Assembly (NCBI RefSeq): GCF_050948175.1
Contig: NC_135207.1
Location: 3,933,501-3,997,500, forward strand
Direction of reading: 5' to 3'
Source: Xylocopa sonorina
Lineage: Eukaryota; Arthropoda; Insecta; Hymenoptera; Apidae
Length of the DNA: 64,000 bases
Shown: positions 13,601 to 28,780 of the stretch, one piece after another
Layout: each line of letters starts with the position of its first letter
Numbering within the stretch: position 1 is the stretch's first letter
The notes under the pieces: generated by a model
What the model was told of the DNA's origin: nothing
Seen by the model: only the letters and a program-made list of their open reading frames with translations
Databases searched by the model: none
Translations under genes and position numbers: made by a program

Positions 13601-15489
13601 TTCGGGGAATTTCTTAGCTTAACGTTACAGCGCGTTCCGTACGCAACGATTTGCAACGGTCCAGGCGGAACTATCACTCGACTTTAGCCATTTGTCTTTT
13701 ACAGAACCCGGCGAAGAATTAATGAACATCGCGGAGGGCCCCGTGGAATTGCTCTAAGTGGGTTAATTATTTTAACTTGGCTGAAAACCGTATTTGTATC
13801 CCGTCCAAGAGCCTCCGACTGCCTCGCAAAAATTTCCCTCGTCTCGATTAGACTTCGAGCGTCTTCGCGTGAAGGATGAACGGCGTCGTTAATTTGGGAA
13901 TTTAAATCGCCATCGTGTCGATTTAAATTGCAAACGGGTCGATTCAGTCTTTATATATTTTTTCTTCTTTTTTTTTTCTACAGAAATTCAAAGCACACGT
14001 TTTTATAAATCGAATCACGCTACGAACAAACATCGCTCGTGTTGATTCTCCTCGCGAAGCGAATCCAGATCGCTTTCGAAGCGTTCGCGAGGGAGCGCAG
14101 ATAAATCATGATGCGTGTTTGTCCGGTCTAACGATAAACTCCGACTTAAACCATGGCTCTCGCGTAGATTGACGCGTATAGCCATCGGGGAATGTAAGAG
14201 GATGCCTCTAAGCTGATAATCCTGGGACTGGATCGGTCGAAATTCGACGGTGGATAAAATATGATTAAGCTGCGCGAAACACGGGGACACCGAGCAAGGG
14301 TATAAATCAACCGAGAAGAAAAACGGAAAAAAAGAAAGATAGCAAAAAATGTTTGAACGCCACGTAGAAGAAAGTATCGAGGTTTTAATACCCCGTGTAA
14401 ATCCATTTTAACACTCGCGAACAGCGATCGGTTTTTTACGTCTCGTCCTGCCACTTCGACGAGACTGCGAGGATCTATAAAGTTTCTTCGACTCGCAGGA
14501 TTCTGTAGCAATCTCCTGGGCACTTGTTCCTGGTTCTTGTTAGTCAATAACGCTCCAGTCACGGAGATCGATTCGCCGCATTAATGCTTTGGCTAACTCC
14601 AGCTTCGGGTATTATCGACGGGATAATCCATGTTGACCAATCGCAAACAGCTCGGTATTGTCTCGCGATGAACGATCCTCTCCACGAGTTCGCGACGCAA
14701 ATACGATACTCGTTCGTTCATCGACCGAGACTGGCCTATTCGAGATAGTTTAAATGATTCCACGAACTGTGGATCGTTAACAGGATCGAACATAATTTCA
14801 CCTCGAGACGAGGCGTTCGCGTAATCGCGTAGTTCTCTTCGTAACCTCGATAAAAGGAACTGGTCGTTAAATTAATGGCGAATCGGAATGCGAATTATCA
14901 GAGTCGATGGGGTAAAGTTCGAAGAAAAAGTATCAAGGTATTTCTGGCTCTCTCTCTGGCGGGTAGTGCCGTTTAACGCAGGCACGTTTCTATCTCCTGA
15001 GAACTATCTGGCTGCAAAAGTGATAAGGCACGGTGGGGGTGTGTTTCGAATTTGTTTGAAATTTTCCTACTTAGAGAAAGAACCTTGCAGAGGCAAGAAG
15101 TTTCGGAACGCAGTCGCAATTTGTATTTCTGTCTCGACGAATCCAGCTGGAAAGCTGTTACGCGGGCGGGTGCGGAGGCAGCGTTTCATCCGGCGGCTAC
15201 CTCGCCAGATAATTACAATTAAAAGCATCGTTTGTCCGTCGATTGAACGTGACGAGGAACAGTTGAATCGCACGACAAATTATCAATTCTCGCGAAAGAT
15301 ACGGCAATTTCACGCGCATCGAGACGTTAAGGTGCTTTCGATAAATCGCGTCAGAAAGTGGTTCGCGTGCCCGTAGGTTCGACGACGAACGAGACGACGC
15401 GGCCAGGCGGAAAACGGGGCTTCGAGAGCATGGTAAAATGGAGTCGAGACGATTTCAGCAGGTATTTTTCTAAGTAGCTGTAACGTGAA

Positions 15490-15502
15490 TTTTTTTTTTT
15501 TT
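15490..15502. repeat. T13 homopolymer
   Basis: An uninterrupted T run directly followed by a GC-rich, CpG-dense segment. Confidence 0.8.
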
Positions 15503-17912
15503 GCGACCAGCACGGACGCGCACGAGAATCGTACACGCGCGAACGTGTTTCCCGTTCCGTTTGTCGACGGTCCCCCGGTCGAGAGGGCTGGCTATCGACG
15601 AGGAGCTGGGAAAAACCCGCGGAAACGCGGCCGGATTTCCCGGAGAGACTGAGAAGAGTCGTTCAGCGAAATTCAGCCAGCCAGGGCGGACTCGAGCGCG
15701 GCCGCTGGAGGCAACATTAAAGCGAATCCGGTAGCGGACCGCGCGAGAACTTTTATGGGGCCAGACTCCGAGCCAGACCAGCCTCCAACTTTCGAATCCG
15801 CTTCTCGAATTACCTTTGCCAAAGGTACGATGCGTGCGCGATTTTAATGCAGCCCTTCTGTGTCTCGCCCTGTCTCGCGCCACCCCCGAACTAATCTGCG
15901 CCTCGTCGACAACGCGACGCCTGATGAAATTAAACAAATTTTTAGTCTGTATACCTGAGAGTTTAGTGAGGATTCTGTCCTGGGATTTTGTATCAATAAA
16001 TGCGTCGTTCCATGGTATGATTGTGGAGAGAAGAAGTGATATCGACTCGAGCTGAATTCCAGTGAATCTTCGAGAATTCATGAATTCAGCAATTTTCTTG
16101 GGAATGTTACAATGAACTTTACGAATACCAGGTTCTTTTTCTGCTCGATAATTTCTCCTGGTGAATGCAATACTAGCGTGGACGATACCTCGAACACCGT
16201 GTTTGAACAGCGACAGCGCAACAAATGCCAAACGAACGATATTAAACTGTCCGCTGAACGAGCCACCCTGTCTCGCCCCGTGTATTGCTCTTTCGTTACC
16301 CGGAAACTGTATCGCCTAGCGAGAAACATTAAGCATCATTATAGCCAGCGTTTAATTTGCTCTGTGCATCGAGTCGTTCTCGTGTCACGCTCTCCACCCT
16401 CCTCTGCACCCCCTGCGTCTTCGCGACAAAAGAATCCTACGATATTGTGCATTCGAGACTCATTAAACTAGATCGCTCGTTAATTTCAACCAGTCGCTCG
16501 AGAGAGAAAAGCAGTTATAGAGTCTCCAAGCGGTCAGCCGTGAATTTATCTCGCGATGAATACGCGCGCGGGACGTGAAAAGGGAGAGACAATGAATACA
16601 CAGTGGCAAGGGAGAACGGGTCTCTTGGATGAGAAATCGAAAGGGTCGGACCCTCGCGAGAGGTTCGAGAGGCGCCTCGCGGGTTCGCGCGTTTGCAAAA
16701 AAGCAACGCGCGATACCTCATCCTAACCGCAGGATAGGTTGATACATTTTGTAAAAGGAGCTGGCCCCTTTATTTTCGCTCCCAGGCTGCTATCTGTTTG
16801 TTATCAAGACTTCATAGTTATGAATGAAAACGTCGCTCGTATCTGTCACCCCCGTAACTTATACGGAATTCGTCGCCCCTGGGGGACCGTCGACGGTTTC
16901 TGAGCAGAGGATCGGCCGCAAAAAGAAGTTAGAACGGAGTTCTTTCGGAGGACCAGCGCCGCGCGAACAAACGGAAAGGCCATGCGTCACTGTCAGAACG
17001 CACTCAACGAGGACGCACGCCTGTGCTCGAAATATCCCACTCCACCATGGTTGTATCGACAAATGTGGGAACCGACTAGGTGGTACATGCAGGCGCAAAC
17101 ATCTGGGGTGGGTGCTAAATATTGTTTACACGGGCACGCGCGAATTCACCGGCCCGATCGCGCGCTGGGCGATAAATAAAATTTTTTCAACAATATTTAT
17201 GTGTTTACCGTGGGAAAAGTGTTGTTTGAAAACGGACAACAACACGCGCGGACGAACTGATAAAAAAAAAAATTGTCTCACCTTCTATGCGTGTATAAAT
17301 GAACGATAATGATGCGTGTGGGGTGGTTTTCGGTTCCTCTAACCTATCTCTCTTCCTCTGTCTCGCTCAGAGAAGAAGATTCCAACCCTTGATCGGTAAC
17401 ACGAAGCACGAGCATCGCGGGACGCCTTCTGTTATTCCCATTGGTGATCGACGACAGGAAAAAAAGTAGAGTTCGCCGTGACGGTTGGACGTGAAAGATA
17501 AATGTGTCGCGCGTACGTAACTTGGTGACACGTTTCGATATAGAAATGGCATCTTGACGAGCAGCGACACGAGGGGGGTCGAAAAGCGGGACGCGATATC
17601 GTATACTTCCGAATCATGCTCGTTTGCGGTCGTCGGAAGCGAGTGACGTATTTATATTGACCGCGAAATGCGCGACGAATGGAGCGGCTCTCGCGGGCAG
17701 CTCGAAACTGCGTAACTTGGAACGACGAGCTCGTCGAGGGCTCGTCCGGCGTGCGGCTTTTCATTGAAATTCATTGGGGGAGAAAAAAATAGCGTGGCCG
17801 TCGGCGTCGTATTTACACACGCGGTTCTGGTACGTGGCATGCCGCGTGCGATGCGCATTCATGAACGCGCGCGTGAAATATCTCGATATATCGATCAGAA
17901 TAAATAGTAAAC

Positions 17913-17928
17913 AGAGAGAGAGAGAGAG
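17913..17928. repeat. Short (AG)8 microsatellite
   Basis: Perfect AG repeat of 16 bases. Confidence 0.85.
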
Positions 17929-18879
17929 TAGATCGTTGGTGCTTCGCAGCTGCGTCCTGAAGAAATATTTTCGTATTCGAAAGAGGGATCGATAGCGTGG
18001 TTGATTCAGCAAGGCGATTGAACAAAGATCGATCGCCAAGCCTGGTAAGAAAGTTTTAACGACCAGCGTACGTGCTGGTGCAATGCGACAAAGCGATGAT
18101 TTCCAAGTCTTCCGAGCGAAGTAATCTGTCCCCCTCAAATATTTACGGAAAGGATTCGTGCGGCCGCGATTCCCCGGAAGAAGCGTCCAGCCTGCGAGAC
18201 GCTGGCGAGATCGCTCGCGATCCAAGCGGCGAACCTCGTTAACGTTAACGCGACTCATCGATTTTTTATCGCGTCCGCCAAGGATATCGTTGTCCCGTTC
18301 GCGAATCGTTTATTTCCTCTCCCTTTCTCTCTTCCCCTCGCGCTTGCTCGTCGCTTAAAGTCTCTCGTTCGAAACGAGGAACGCACAGAGCGAACCAGGG
18401 ACCAGCGGAATCGATATTTCGAGGACGAGTGCCGAGGGTATATATCCATAGGAAATTCTTTCTCGACTACCACCCATCGTTATCCGGTGGGGGCGAACGG
18501 GCAATCCAAAACCCGGCTGGCGATAGAGTCAGCCATTTTCCTATCAGACATTGGAAAAACGTGTCTATCGAATCGGAATATATAACGCGAGCGTGGAGCT
18601 TCGCGGAGAACGTGTGGGGGGGAAGGACACGATCGTGGTTTCCACGTATCATCTTCCTCATCCACTGGCTCTGCCGCTCGATTCAACCGGCTCGCGGGCC
18701 CCGCCATTCTTCTCACTCGTTCGTGTACACCGTGCCAGTGAATATTTCTTCTTATCGACAAGTTGCAATACCGGCATGGGAAATACTCGGTCGGAAATAC
18801 CCGCCCGTTAACGTAAGATGAAATCTCGCCTAGGAAGACAGATTTACTGGGCCCTCGTCGTCCCTCTTTCTTGCTGTTT

Positions 18880-18889
18880 CCCCCCCCCC
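18880..18889. repeat. C10 homopolymer
   Basis: Ten cytosines after a short T run, similar to the tract at 732. Confidence 0.8.
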
Positions 18890-19919
18890 TGACTAATTAG
18901 TTTGTCGCTGCTGGCACGGCTACGCCCTTTTAAATCATCCCTGGCTACGTTTCGCAAAAAAAAAAATAAAATAAGAAAAAAGGAGAACGATTGCTGTTAG
19001 TCGAGAAAGGGACGCGGCGGTATACCGCGCTTAAGTTTCATCCCCCGCTTCTTCCTTTTACCTCCTCCCCGCCCTTCTACCGGGCTAACTTTGATGAGAC
19101 GACTGAAATTTGCGAGAAACTTTTATTAATCGGAATACTTATCGCGCAACTTTCCGCGCTCGCTTTTTATCTCGTTACAAGTTTTTAAGCGTTCCCAGCG
19201 ACACGATACTTTCCTGTTATCTGCGGAAACAGGAGCCTCTCGCAAAGTGTTCAGACATCTATCGCCGTTGGATGATCATTCTTTCGCAATCATAAGTTTT
19301 TACCTCTTGATTAATCGTTTCGGATCGCGGGGCGAGTCCTCCCTCGTTCGTTTCGTTCGTTTACGTTAACGACGTCCACCAGAACGCCTGTAGATCATTT
19401 CTATCTGAGCAGCATCGTTGCTATTTGCGTTGCTCTTGCGTTGCGCCACCATGACACCAATCGCCAAAGGCTCTTTGCAACTGTGAAACGATCGACTAGC
19501 AGCGATCAGCTGTTGTCACAGCGTTCGATCGAGAGTGATTTAGTCTCCCTCTGCTTCTTTGATATCGCTGCCAGTTCGAACGACAATAAAATTTTACTTT
19601 AAACATAAATTGCGAGGGGTTGAGAGTACCTCGATGAAAAGCGAAACTCCACTGTGTAACTGGTCGCTGACTACAGAGCTGAGCGTGAAATTGAGGATAG
19701 TTGCTCGTTGAGAACACGAGGGGGGATTAAGCTGGTATTTTTGCGCAACGGTGGAGTGTCTTTAAACGGGCATTGTTAATTATACACGATAAATTTGAGG
19801 GGAACGCGCGTTTAAAGCTTGCAACTAATCCAGCTTTACGTTCTCCGCTCCACCCCGTTTATACTCCTTCATGGCCCGTTAAGGAAGACCGAACGCGCGC
19901 GCCAGGCACGTTGAAACCG

Positions 19920-19937
19920 AAAAAAAAAAAAAAAAAA
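19920..19937. repeat. A18 homopolymer
   Basis: Eighteen adenines in a row. I see no upstream AATAAA or coding frame that would make this the tail of a retrocopy on the + strand. Confidence 0.85.
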
Positions 19938-22900
19938 GAAGACGCGTGCTCGCTGCGAGAAGCTCGTCGGGGGTGAAGTAAATCGCGAGGCTCGCGTCGC
20001 GCGATCCCTCGTCTCCCGCGGGACGGAAGAAATAACGCGGTCTCTGAATCATAGCTGACGCATCGTTCGATTTCATCTTCCGCCTACGCGCGCTGGTTTC
20101 CTCGCCGATAGGATGCTTCTTTGCATCGAGAGAGCGCAATAACGCCGCGCTGGAGAAAAGATACCCGCGAGGGGGTGAGAAGGAGGCGATGTGGGGGCGC
20201 GAGAGGGTGGATTTATACGTACAGGCGGACGTCGAGCGCGGTATAATGCGACGAAATACTGATTTTTCCTGTCCTCCACGGGCATCCCACTCGAGAACGA
20301 TCGATCGAAGATGCAACGAGAGACGCATTCGATTGTCCTGCGAGCACAGGCAGATTACGCGCGATCGATCATGGCCCCGTCGAACGGCTCGCTAGCTGGA
20401 ATAATTCCCCGCGTGTCGTCCTGAATCTGATCTTGGAACGTCGACCAAGGCAGTGCTGGCCGCGCTGGCGTTTGCGTTCCGAGTTCTCTCTGTCACCGCG
20501 ATTAGTCAGAGGGAATAGTTGCTTAGGCAGGAATGTTTGAACGGAACCGCGCTGTCGTGAATTGTCGCGACCAGACGAACGGCTCGCCCTGGGTTAATTC
20601 GCCTGCGCGTCGACCACCGCGATCTGTTTATTTATTTACTTACGGATTTAGTTATTTAGGTTGCTCATTTATTTATTCACGCTGACGGGTAAACGAACCG
20701 TTCAGAGTATACTTGAGATCACAAAACGGGCAATTAGCTGTAAGTGGACAGCACCCAGTGTACAGGGACCATCTGGCTAAAGCGTGACAGGGGAATCGAA
20801 AATGTCGACCGACACGGTCGCGAATTATTCACGTTCATAGTGATATGGTTAATGGAATATAATTGTCCACGTGGAGTGCCATGTGATCCCTCAGAGACAA
20901 GGGAATGACGTCTTGTAGGAGTCAAAGGTACGATTAAATTAAAGCACGATAGAATCTGAGGACGCATAATGCTCTCATTAAGCACTGTCGCGAATGAGGG
21001 CGCCACGAATGACATCCATTTTATATTGTACCTCTACGAACGTATCGATGTACTGCACGGGAATTTAACTGCGAAATCGAACGAAACTAATTGAGCCTCC
21101 TCGTAACGATCCATCGAACGTTTCGTAATGATCTTTAATAAACGCTGGTGCACGGTTCGCTTGATCGCGACGGAAAGATAAAGCTTCCACTCTGGTTGTA
21201 CGTATATGTACAAGCGCGGCGGTAAGAATTGTTCGAGTCCAAAGAGGAAAAAGCCAATGGCCGCAAGAAACGTGTAATTCCCCGACGCTCCCGATCCCGT
21301 ATCGCAATCAACCGGGCAAGAAAATAATGAAACTAAAACAAAGCGCTCCACCTTCCGTTCGCCCTTCCATTCCCTTCGATAATGCGTTCGTCGATTACCA
21401 CTTGTTCGAAAGTTTCCGTGCCGTCCACGACGACACTGAAAATTTAATCAATTCGGAAGGGAGTTCGATTACGTGGCTTTTTGCTCGAGGCGCGCTGAGC
21501 GTCTTTTTAAATAATGGTCGACGCTATTTTTCAAGCCGAGGAAAAATGGCGCGCGGCCGCGGATGATCGTGGGAAATATACCGTTGTTTAAACGAAAAAT
21601 ATTTCTCCTGGTAGAAACGTGTCCTCTTTTGAATGGAACGTCCCAGGTACCGACGATACCGCCGTCGAGTATTATTTATTCTCTAAATCGAGTACCGGTC
21701 GGACGACAGGTCGATCGGAACGCGAGCAAAAATATTGAACCTCGACGCAACGAGACGGCAAATTTAAACGATATTCGTCATCAAACTTTCATCTGAACGT
21801 ATCGATAGTATAAATTTACACGATTAACTCTGCTGCATTCAGTAGCGAAAACGAGGGGATTTTTTACCGTACGCCTGAACAACAACGCGATTTATAGTTC
21901 CTTTCAAGGCAGCAGAACGCTGCACGATAGCGCGCGACGTTCGTTGCAGTAAAGTCTCAGCCTCTGACAGGACGTAGAAGCCAACGAACGGGAGTAAATG
22001 GGGTTTCCACGATAAAACGCAGTCAGAGACGCGTCGACGTCGTCACGAGCCCCGTCACGGTGATGGAAACCCTGCAGACTCTTCGCTTGACGGACAATTA
22101 CGAGTTTCTTATGAATATTCCAGCAGCTAAATTATCCGACACGCTCGTTTTCTGTTAAGCCTTCGAGCCTCGCGACCAACGATTCCTCTGATTTTCGCTG
22201 GAGACGGATCTGAAAATGGGGCGAGAAACAAAATAATTCCCCTCTCTGGGCGAAATAAATCGAACATAATCCTGGACGTGTCCCGTTAAAACCCTCTGAT
22301 TCATCGAGTTTGCAACGGCGACGGAAGTGTGTACCTACGAGGGATGAAAATCGTCGGGGTGTCGTTCGTGTCCTCTTTTCGAGGCGAGTCGCGGGAGGAG
22401 CGCGACAGGATTAGTCGAGCGACACGCTCGATGCGCTGCACGAGCTACTGTAAACGCTAATTTATGGACGAGACTTTAATAGCCGGGAACGAAAATGACG
22501 CGAGTATCGTTGCAGCCCGCGTGTCCACACGAACGACGCGAACACGTGTATTTGTAGAAACTCCTGAATCAGCGTAACTCGCGACGTAAACTAGCTTAGA
22601 GCAGGCCGCGCGATCGAAAGCAGGGTTCGAAAGCGATCTGACGTATCGAGTATCGATACGACCAAATAATCGTGTGGTAAATCGTGGATTCGTCGACGGG
22701 GGGGTCCGTTAAAGCGGTGGACGAAACAGTTGGCGTGCTCGTTAATAAGTATCGGTGGTATCGCGGGTACGAAACAGGCTGCGCGCGATCGTAGACGCGC
22801 GTACGCGGGTGGAGCGATGACGAGGACGCGCGGGCCAGCCTGGAGAACGCTGGGGATGGTTCGAAACGGGGACGAGGGTGGTGTTGGGGGGTTTGTAAAA

Positions 22901-25900
22901 TACACAAGTGTTATACGGCAAGATGGTAGCCCTGGTCCCCCACTTTTGTTCGCGTCCCTGCATTATTCATGAGCGTATACTTATAAGCCACTATTGCGTC
23001 GCGCTGCATCTACCCCCGTTTTTCGCGGGCTCTGCGAACACCAAGCCTGCCGCTGCCAGTGGAACAGTTTGGAAGCGAGGAAGAACCGTGGCGAGGCCGC
23101 GTGGAGTCGGAAACGCGAACGAAAAATCGGCTCCAAGCATGAACCTAGCAGCCGTAACGAAAACTTTATCGGAGCGGAGCCACGCGGTTAAGCTCGAATC
23201 CGGCTTTAGCCGGGTATCGGGCTCTACCACGGCTAGGCTACTTTCAGAACCAATGAAACCGCTGTTCGACGAAGATTACGCGCTCGCCAAGCCTCTGTAA
23301 CGAGACTATTTCTCATTGCCTCGCAGTAAGAAATTCGTTTCAATTATAACTGGAGAGTTGCGCTCGAGCACCAAGGTGGCTGAATTGATTAACCGGAAGG
23401 CTGCATGGACACACTGTTCGAGTGGACAACGATGGATCTCTCCACGGCGGAAGTTTCGAATAAAACCAGCGGGAACAGAGCCGCTTAATTAACGTGGCGA
23501 TGGTCCGCCCGTGAAAGCCATCTAATAAGAGATTGAATAATGCCAGGATCCGGATTAAACTCAACGAGGCGAGGCGACGCGACGGGGGAAGTTGCTCGAC
23601 TTGCAAGAATCAAAAGTAGACGCGACGCGCGAGCGATTCGTCCGCGAGGATATTCTCTCCGCTCGTCGAGAAAGCGCGCGTTTCACTTGGTACACGAGCA
23701 GAGAGTTACCAGACGAGTGTCTCCCGATGCGATTTTTCAGACGAGGCGACGCTCATCAGTCGAACGCAGGCGCCAATTAAGACGGTTGTTTGTTCAGCGT
23801 GTGCATGTGTTTAGAAAATAAACAAGCCAGCGCACGAGAGAGCCATTGCGAGGATTACCAGAGAGATTTGCTCGCGCAAAAGTGTTTTTATTAAATATAC
23901 ACTATGGTTGAGTCCACGCGCAGATGATCCAGATTCCTGCTCCTCCACGTTCCAGCGTTGTGCTGGTACGGGAAGCTGGTAATGCAAAACCAATGTAAGC
24001 AAATCTTCCGGTGGCGTACCACCGGGGAGGCCACGTCGACGAAAAATAAGAGGCGAGCCCGAGTTTTCAGCATCGACTTCACGATGTGCCTCGGATATTA
24101 GATATCCTATATCGCTCGATTCAGGATCACTTTTTACTCGCGTTCCGACACACTTTCTGACGTATTGTTTGACCGATATCCAGCCGCTCGATTATGCTGC
24201 AGAATCTTTCGTAGCTTATGCTGATACAGGACCACGTTTTCGCGTTAGCGTTCGTGTCGTTAGCTCGCGTGATCGCGATTAAAACGATCAAAGAGATTGG
24301 CGATGGACGCTGGTCGAATATCGGAAACGCGACACGTATTTCCGTAGCGACGATTTCTCGAGACGCGCACAGATCTAGCAACGCGATCGCAAACACTTGC
24401 TTTCTTTGTAAACGAGACAACGCGCGCTTTCCTCGAGAGCTGTACAAATGGCGAGAGGCCAGCTTCCTTTGAACACGCACGACGACGCGAAGATGTTGAT
24501 TTATGAGAGAAAGAGACGGAGGTTCGCTGAGCGTTGCCCCGCTGATGCTCTCTTGCAGGAAGGTAATCATTTATTTCATGCGTGCGCGTTTGCGAAGCTA
24601 CGGAAACACGTGCTAGGAAGCGTCGAAGGGCTCGCCCTCTCACGTGCGCGCGTAATATTCGACTTCAGCCGGCGCTCTTTCGAAATTATGGGAACGTGTC
24701 CCGAATTATTCTCACCGGATCTGCTCTTTATCTCGCCATCCGTTTATTCCGCTTTAAAACGAATCCCGCTCGTTTCCGTGTATTCACGCATCGACCGCGC
24801 GTACCGTGAATTGACGCAATCGACTTGAACCGACCTGAAATGCCCGACGCAATACTCTTTTCGGATTGGCGTTCGCGGCGCTAAAAAGTCAGCAGAAACG
24901 CTCGAACAGCGCAGAACGTGGTATTTCTCTGTTCGGTCGATTTAAAGCGTGGCAAATAGAGTAAAAAAAAAAGAGAGAGAGAGAAAGGGAAAAAAGTATA
25001 AAGGCAGCAATTTGAAACGTTATTCGAATGCACGCGCAACCCCCTCGTCCCGCGCCGCCCACCCCCCGTTTTGCATCCTGAAGCGTCTCTGTGCGTCCCG
25101 GCTACGTGCTTTAATATTCATACTATTTAAATATGTAGATTCCACATACGCTCGCGGCCGCATACCCGGCTTCGTGCCTGGGAGAACCTCGACGCGCGGA
25201 GGATCGATTTAAGCGTGCGACCGGAACAAGACCTCGCGAGTGCTCTCCTTGCGTCCAGTTCGTCTCCTCGAGACGCGCGGTTTTCGTCCTGTCTCCCACG
25301 TTTCTCGTCGATCGTCTACTCGTTTGCGATCCAACAAGCGATTCTCCGATTTCGACCGTAGAATGTCGATGGTTTCGCTTGTTTACGGTGATCGCGTGCG
25401 ACAAACGCGTGACGAAGCGGAGTATCGTTAAGGCAAAAAGAAGACGAAAGGTTCGTTCGATCTCTGATCATGAAACACCTCGTTCGATTACGTTCAGCTA
25501 AGGGAAAGCATCTTCCGTGCTCAACGAAAGCGAAGCCAGGTTTTATTCGCGAACCGATATCTCCAACGACGCTCGATAATTCATTCCCCTTGGCTTGGTA
25601 TTCGAAAGTGCACGCGTTCCCGCGAAAGTGCGCGTTCAAATTCGGTTAATATTCACGAGCACTTTCGTTCTCGCCGCGATCGAGTCACCGTACGCGCGCA
25701 CAGGATGCCACGGGGAGTGTCTGTCCGTGCAGGCGCAATTTGTCTGGCCGCGTGTTGCGATTAATTAGCAGCTGATACATAGCTCACTGGGGGCGGGCGT
25801 ACCGCGAGGGGTGGCAGGGTAATTACGTCGGGTCTTGGAGATTTTCGCGATATTAAATCGCGTCGGGAGTAGTACACGCAATGACTGGGCGGAACCGGCT

Positions 25901-28780
25901 AGCCGTGGAACCAGCAAAACGTTTTATCGTTAACAGGACGTAATGGATACCAGCGTTCTTACTTACCAGCAAGCTCGCGCCTATTACCGTAACCTGCTTT
26001 TCCATTCGCTCGTAACGTCTCGTGTAGCACAGTGGCGAATGCGAGAGCCACGGGCTTTCCACCCGGTGAATTTAACGTCGCGTGAAAGGGGGACGGTTCA
26101 AAGGACCTCTGGTCGAAGGAACAGCGGAATACCACGCAGACACCAAGGGCAAGGGACCAGGAAAAGTGCACGGTTGGAAATTTGACTAAACGAGAGTGGC
26201 GCGTGTCGACGAGGAAAGTTTCGTCCCGATACGAGCGGTTTCGCGACAGCCAGTCGCGAGACAATAAATATCCACCGCTGGGAGACTTGGCTGCGGGAGA
26301 TCCAGCCGTTTTCACCAGCGCGCCAGCGATAAAAACCGTAGAAAGTTATGTGATGTGTGTCACGGGCATAACGCGCGGCAAACACGTCGGCGAAGTTGTC
26401 ACCAGTGCGACTGGCTGGCGAAAAACGTCTGCGAATCGGCCGACTTCCGCGCAAAACCAGCCTGCCCGAGTGTTACGGCTGCGACTGACAACCGCGCGCC
26501 AAGAACCATCACTGTCCTCGAATGATATATCTCGAGGAATACCCGGCTGCTGCGGTAACAGGCTCGAACAATGCGTTCAGGCGTCTCGCGTTGGGAGGCG
26601 AATCGGTTCAGACTTGCAACGCGTCCGCGAGAAAAGTCAGGGTGCCTCGAGATCTCGCGTATACTCGCAAGAGGATCGACTGCAAGTGCCTTGGATAGGA
26701 CGCGGTATTTAAAGGCGATTGGAGATTCGTGTATCGCGTGGAGAAACATGGAGAACGCTGGATCGAGGTGAAAAACACGTGCGAGTTTGGCAGTCGTACG
26801 AGATACGTGCTAAATTAACAGCTCCACGGGGACAATGAGTGGAAAAAGCGTTGTATAAAAACTGCTTGTGTAAGAGTTGAGGGGTGAAAATGAGGATTGC
26901 GTGCTTGCGTAGGGAAAAAGGGGTGAAAGAGGGTGGAGAAGTGCGATAAAAAGGCGTAAGAAGGTTAAACTCGCGGTGACTATTCTTGTCTTTGTCGTGA
27001 ACCACTGAATTAGAAATGGATAACGATAAGTTTTCTTGAAGAACAGTCGAATGCTCGATGCAGTCATCGTTCATGCGAATGTCGTACCGCGTGACGCTGT
27101 CGTTGATCGAGAGTCTTAATGACAGTCGTTCGCAGTGCCGGTCTATTAACCCTTTTACCAGCCTCCACTTCTTTTTTACAGTACGGTAATACAAGTTTCG
27201 TGCACGACGCTAAAGTCGGCTAAAAAATACTGCTCGAGCCTTTTGGCGGCGGTCTGGAGCTGACGACTATGCTCCTGGCGAACGTTAAACCGAGGCTAAG
27301 CCAGTTACCATCTGTGTTTACGAGTGGTCTGCGACAGTTCCTGAGAATAAAAACATTTACATGTTGCTCGTGCAACGGTAAGAACGCGTAATAAGGTCGC
27401 CTTGGATTTCTTTGGTGAACAACCAGAGGAGTTAGCGGTGAACGCGTTGCAGCGAGTGCTTCCTGGTGACCGTGAGCTCCTCTTTACAGAGGAACTCTGA
27501 ACTCGAAAAGAAATTTGTTCGAACGACAGCGTACTACCGTCGACGATCAAATAATAACGACCGTCGTGTATCAATTTAATCGAAATAGCCAGCTGCTCGA
27601 AGCGTCGCAACTGGATTAATGTACAAGTGACTGGAAAGTAAATTCGTTACAGTGGTACCGCTGTAAACCGATCGAGCGGCGCGTCGACTATATTTAATCG
27701 AGGTTAGAGCAATTAGACGTGCACAACAACCGGGTTTCATTATAGAGACAAACTCGAGGGCAATCGATTATAAAGCGGTTCGTACGATTATACGATTTTG
27801 GTGTGTATCGAGGGAACAGTTGATTCAATTAGAATTCAACGAAGCCACTCACGCATCGACCTCTCGAACAGAGATGAAAATACCTTTAGCAGCTTAAATA
27901 TACGCCGCATATTGCACGAAACCTCGTTAGAATACGTATTACGCTATAGAATCCCGTTGATCATGCTCGCGTAACTACATTCTTGTCTATTCATCTCGAA
28001 GCAGCTTCCGCGCGTTCATCCCCCTCGACGACGGACAAATTTGTCTTCGAAAAGATCGACGCGAGATTCCTCTGGTCGACGATAAAGTGGCCCTAATTCA
28101 GGAGGAAAGTTTTCAGATTCCGTACAGCTTTCTTACATTAAGCAATCTCGCGGTAGACAGTCGGAGCGCGGGAATCGATCAAAGGAGGCGAGCTGCGGCG
28201 ATTCGTCTTCATTCCACGCGCAAGGGGATGTAATTTTTCATCGTATCTCTTTTTCGTTGGGGGCGAGAGAACCCACGTGGTGGCTTATTTTGTCAGGCAT
28301 ATTTCGACCACCAGGAGGACACCCCTTTCACCGTCGAGTGTCGAGTAAGTAAAACAGATACGCGACGAGAGCGTACCGCGGGTGGTAATCCTATTGTTAA
28401 ACGGCGCACCAAAATGGAAATGACAAGCGCGGCTGTACAAACACACCAGCGAGACCGATGGATGCCAGCCAGGGTGTGCGTCCTCGACGCGCTTGTTCGC
28501 TTCGCCAGCGAACGACACGCACGGTCGTACGTACAGCGTTGGTCCTTCGAGCGTGAAGAGCTTTCGAGCTGCTGTCGGTACAGCGACGGTATCAGGACCA
28601 GGACCAGGACTAGAAACGCTAGGACAACGATTTCGTGCTGCATCGTACTTTCATAGAAGTAGCTGGAAGGTAGTAGCCTGTACTTGGTCAGACCAGTGTG
28701 CTTCTACACAGTACGAAACTGGTACAACGCGTCGCTCGTTTCAACCCTGCTCGTCTTTGCGAACATCATCCGTGTGTCCA

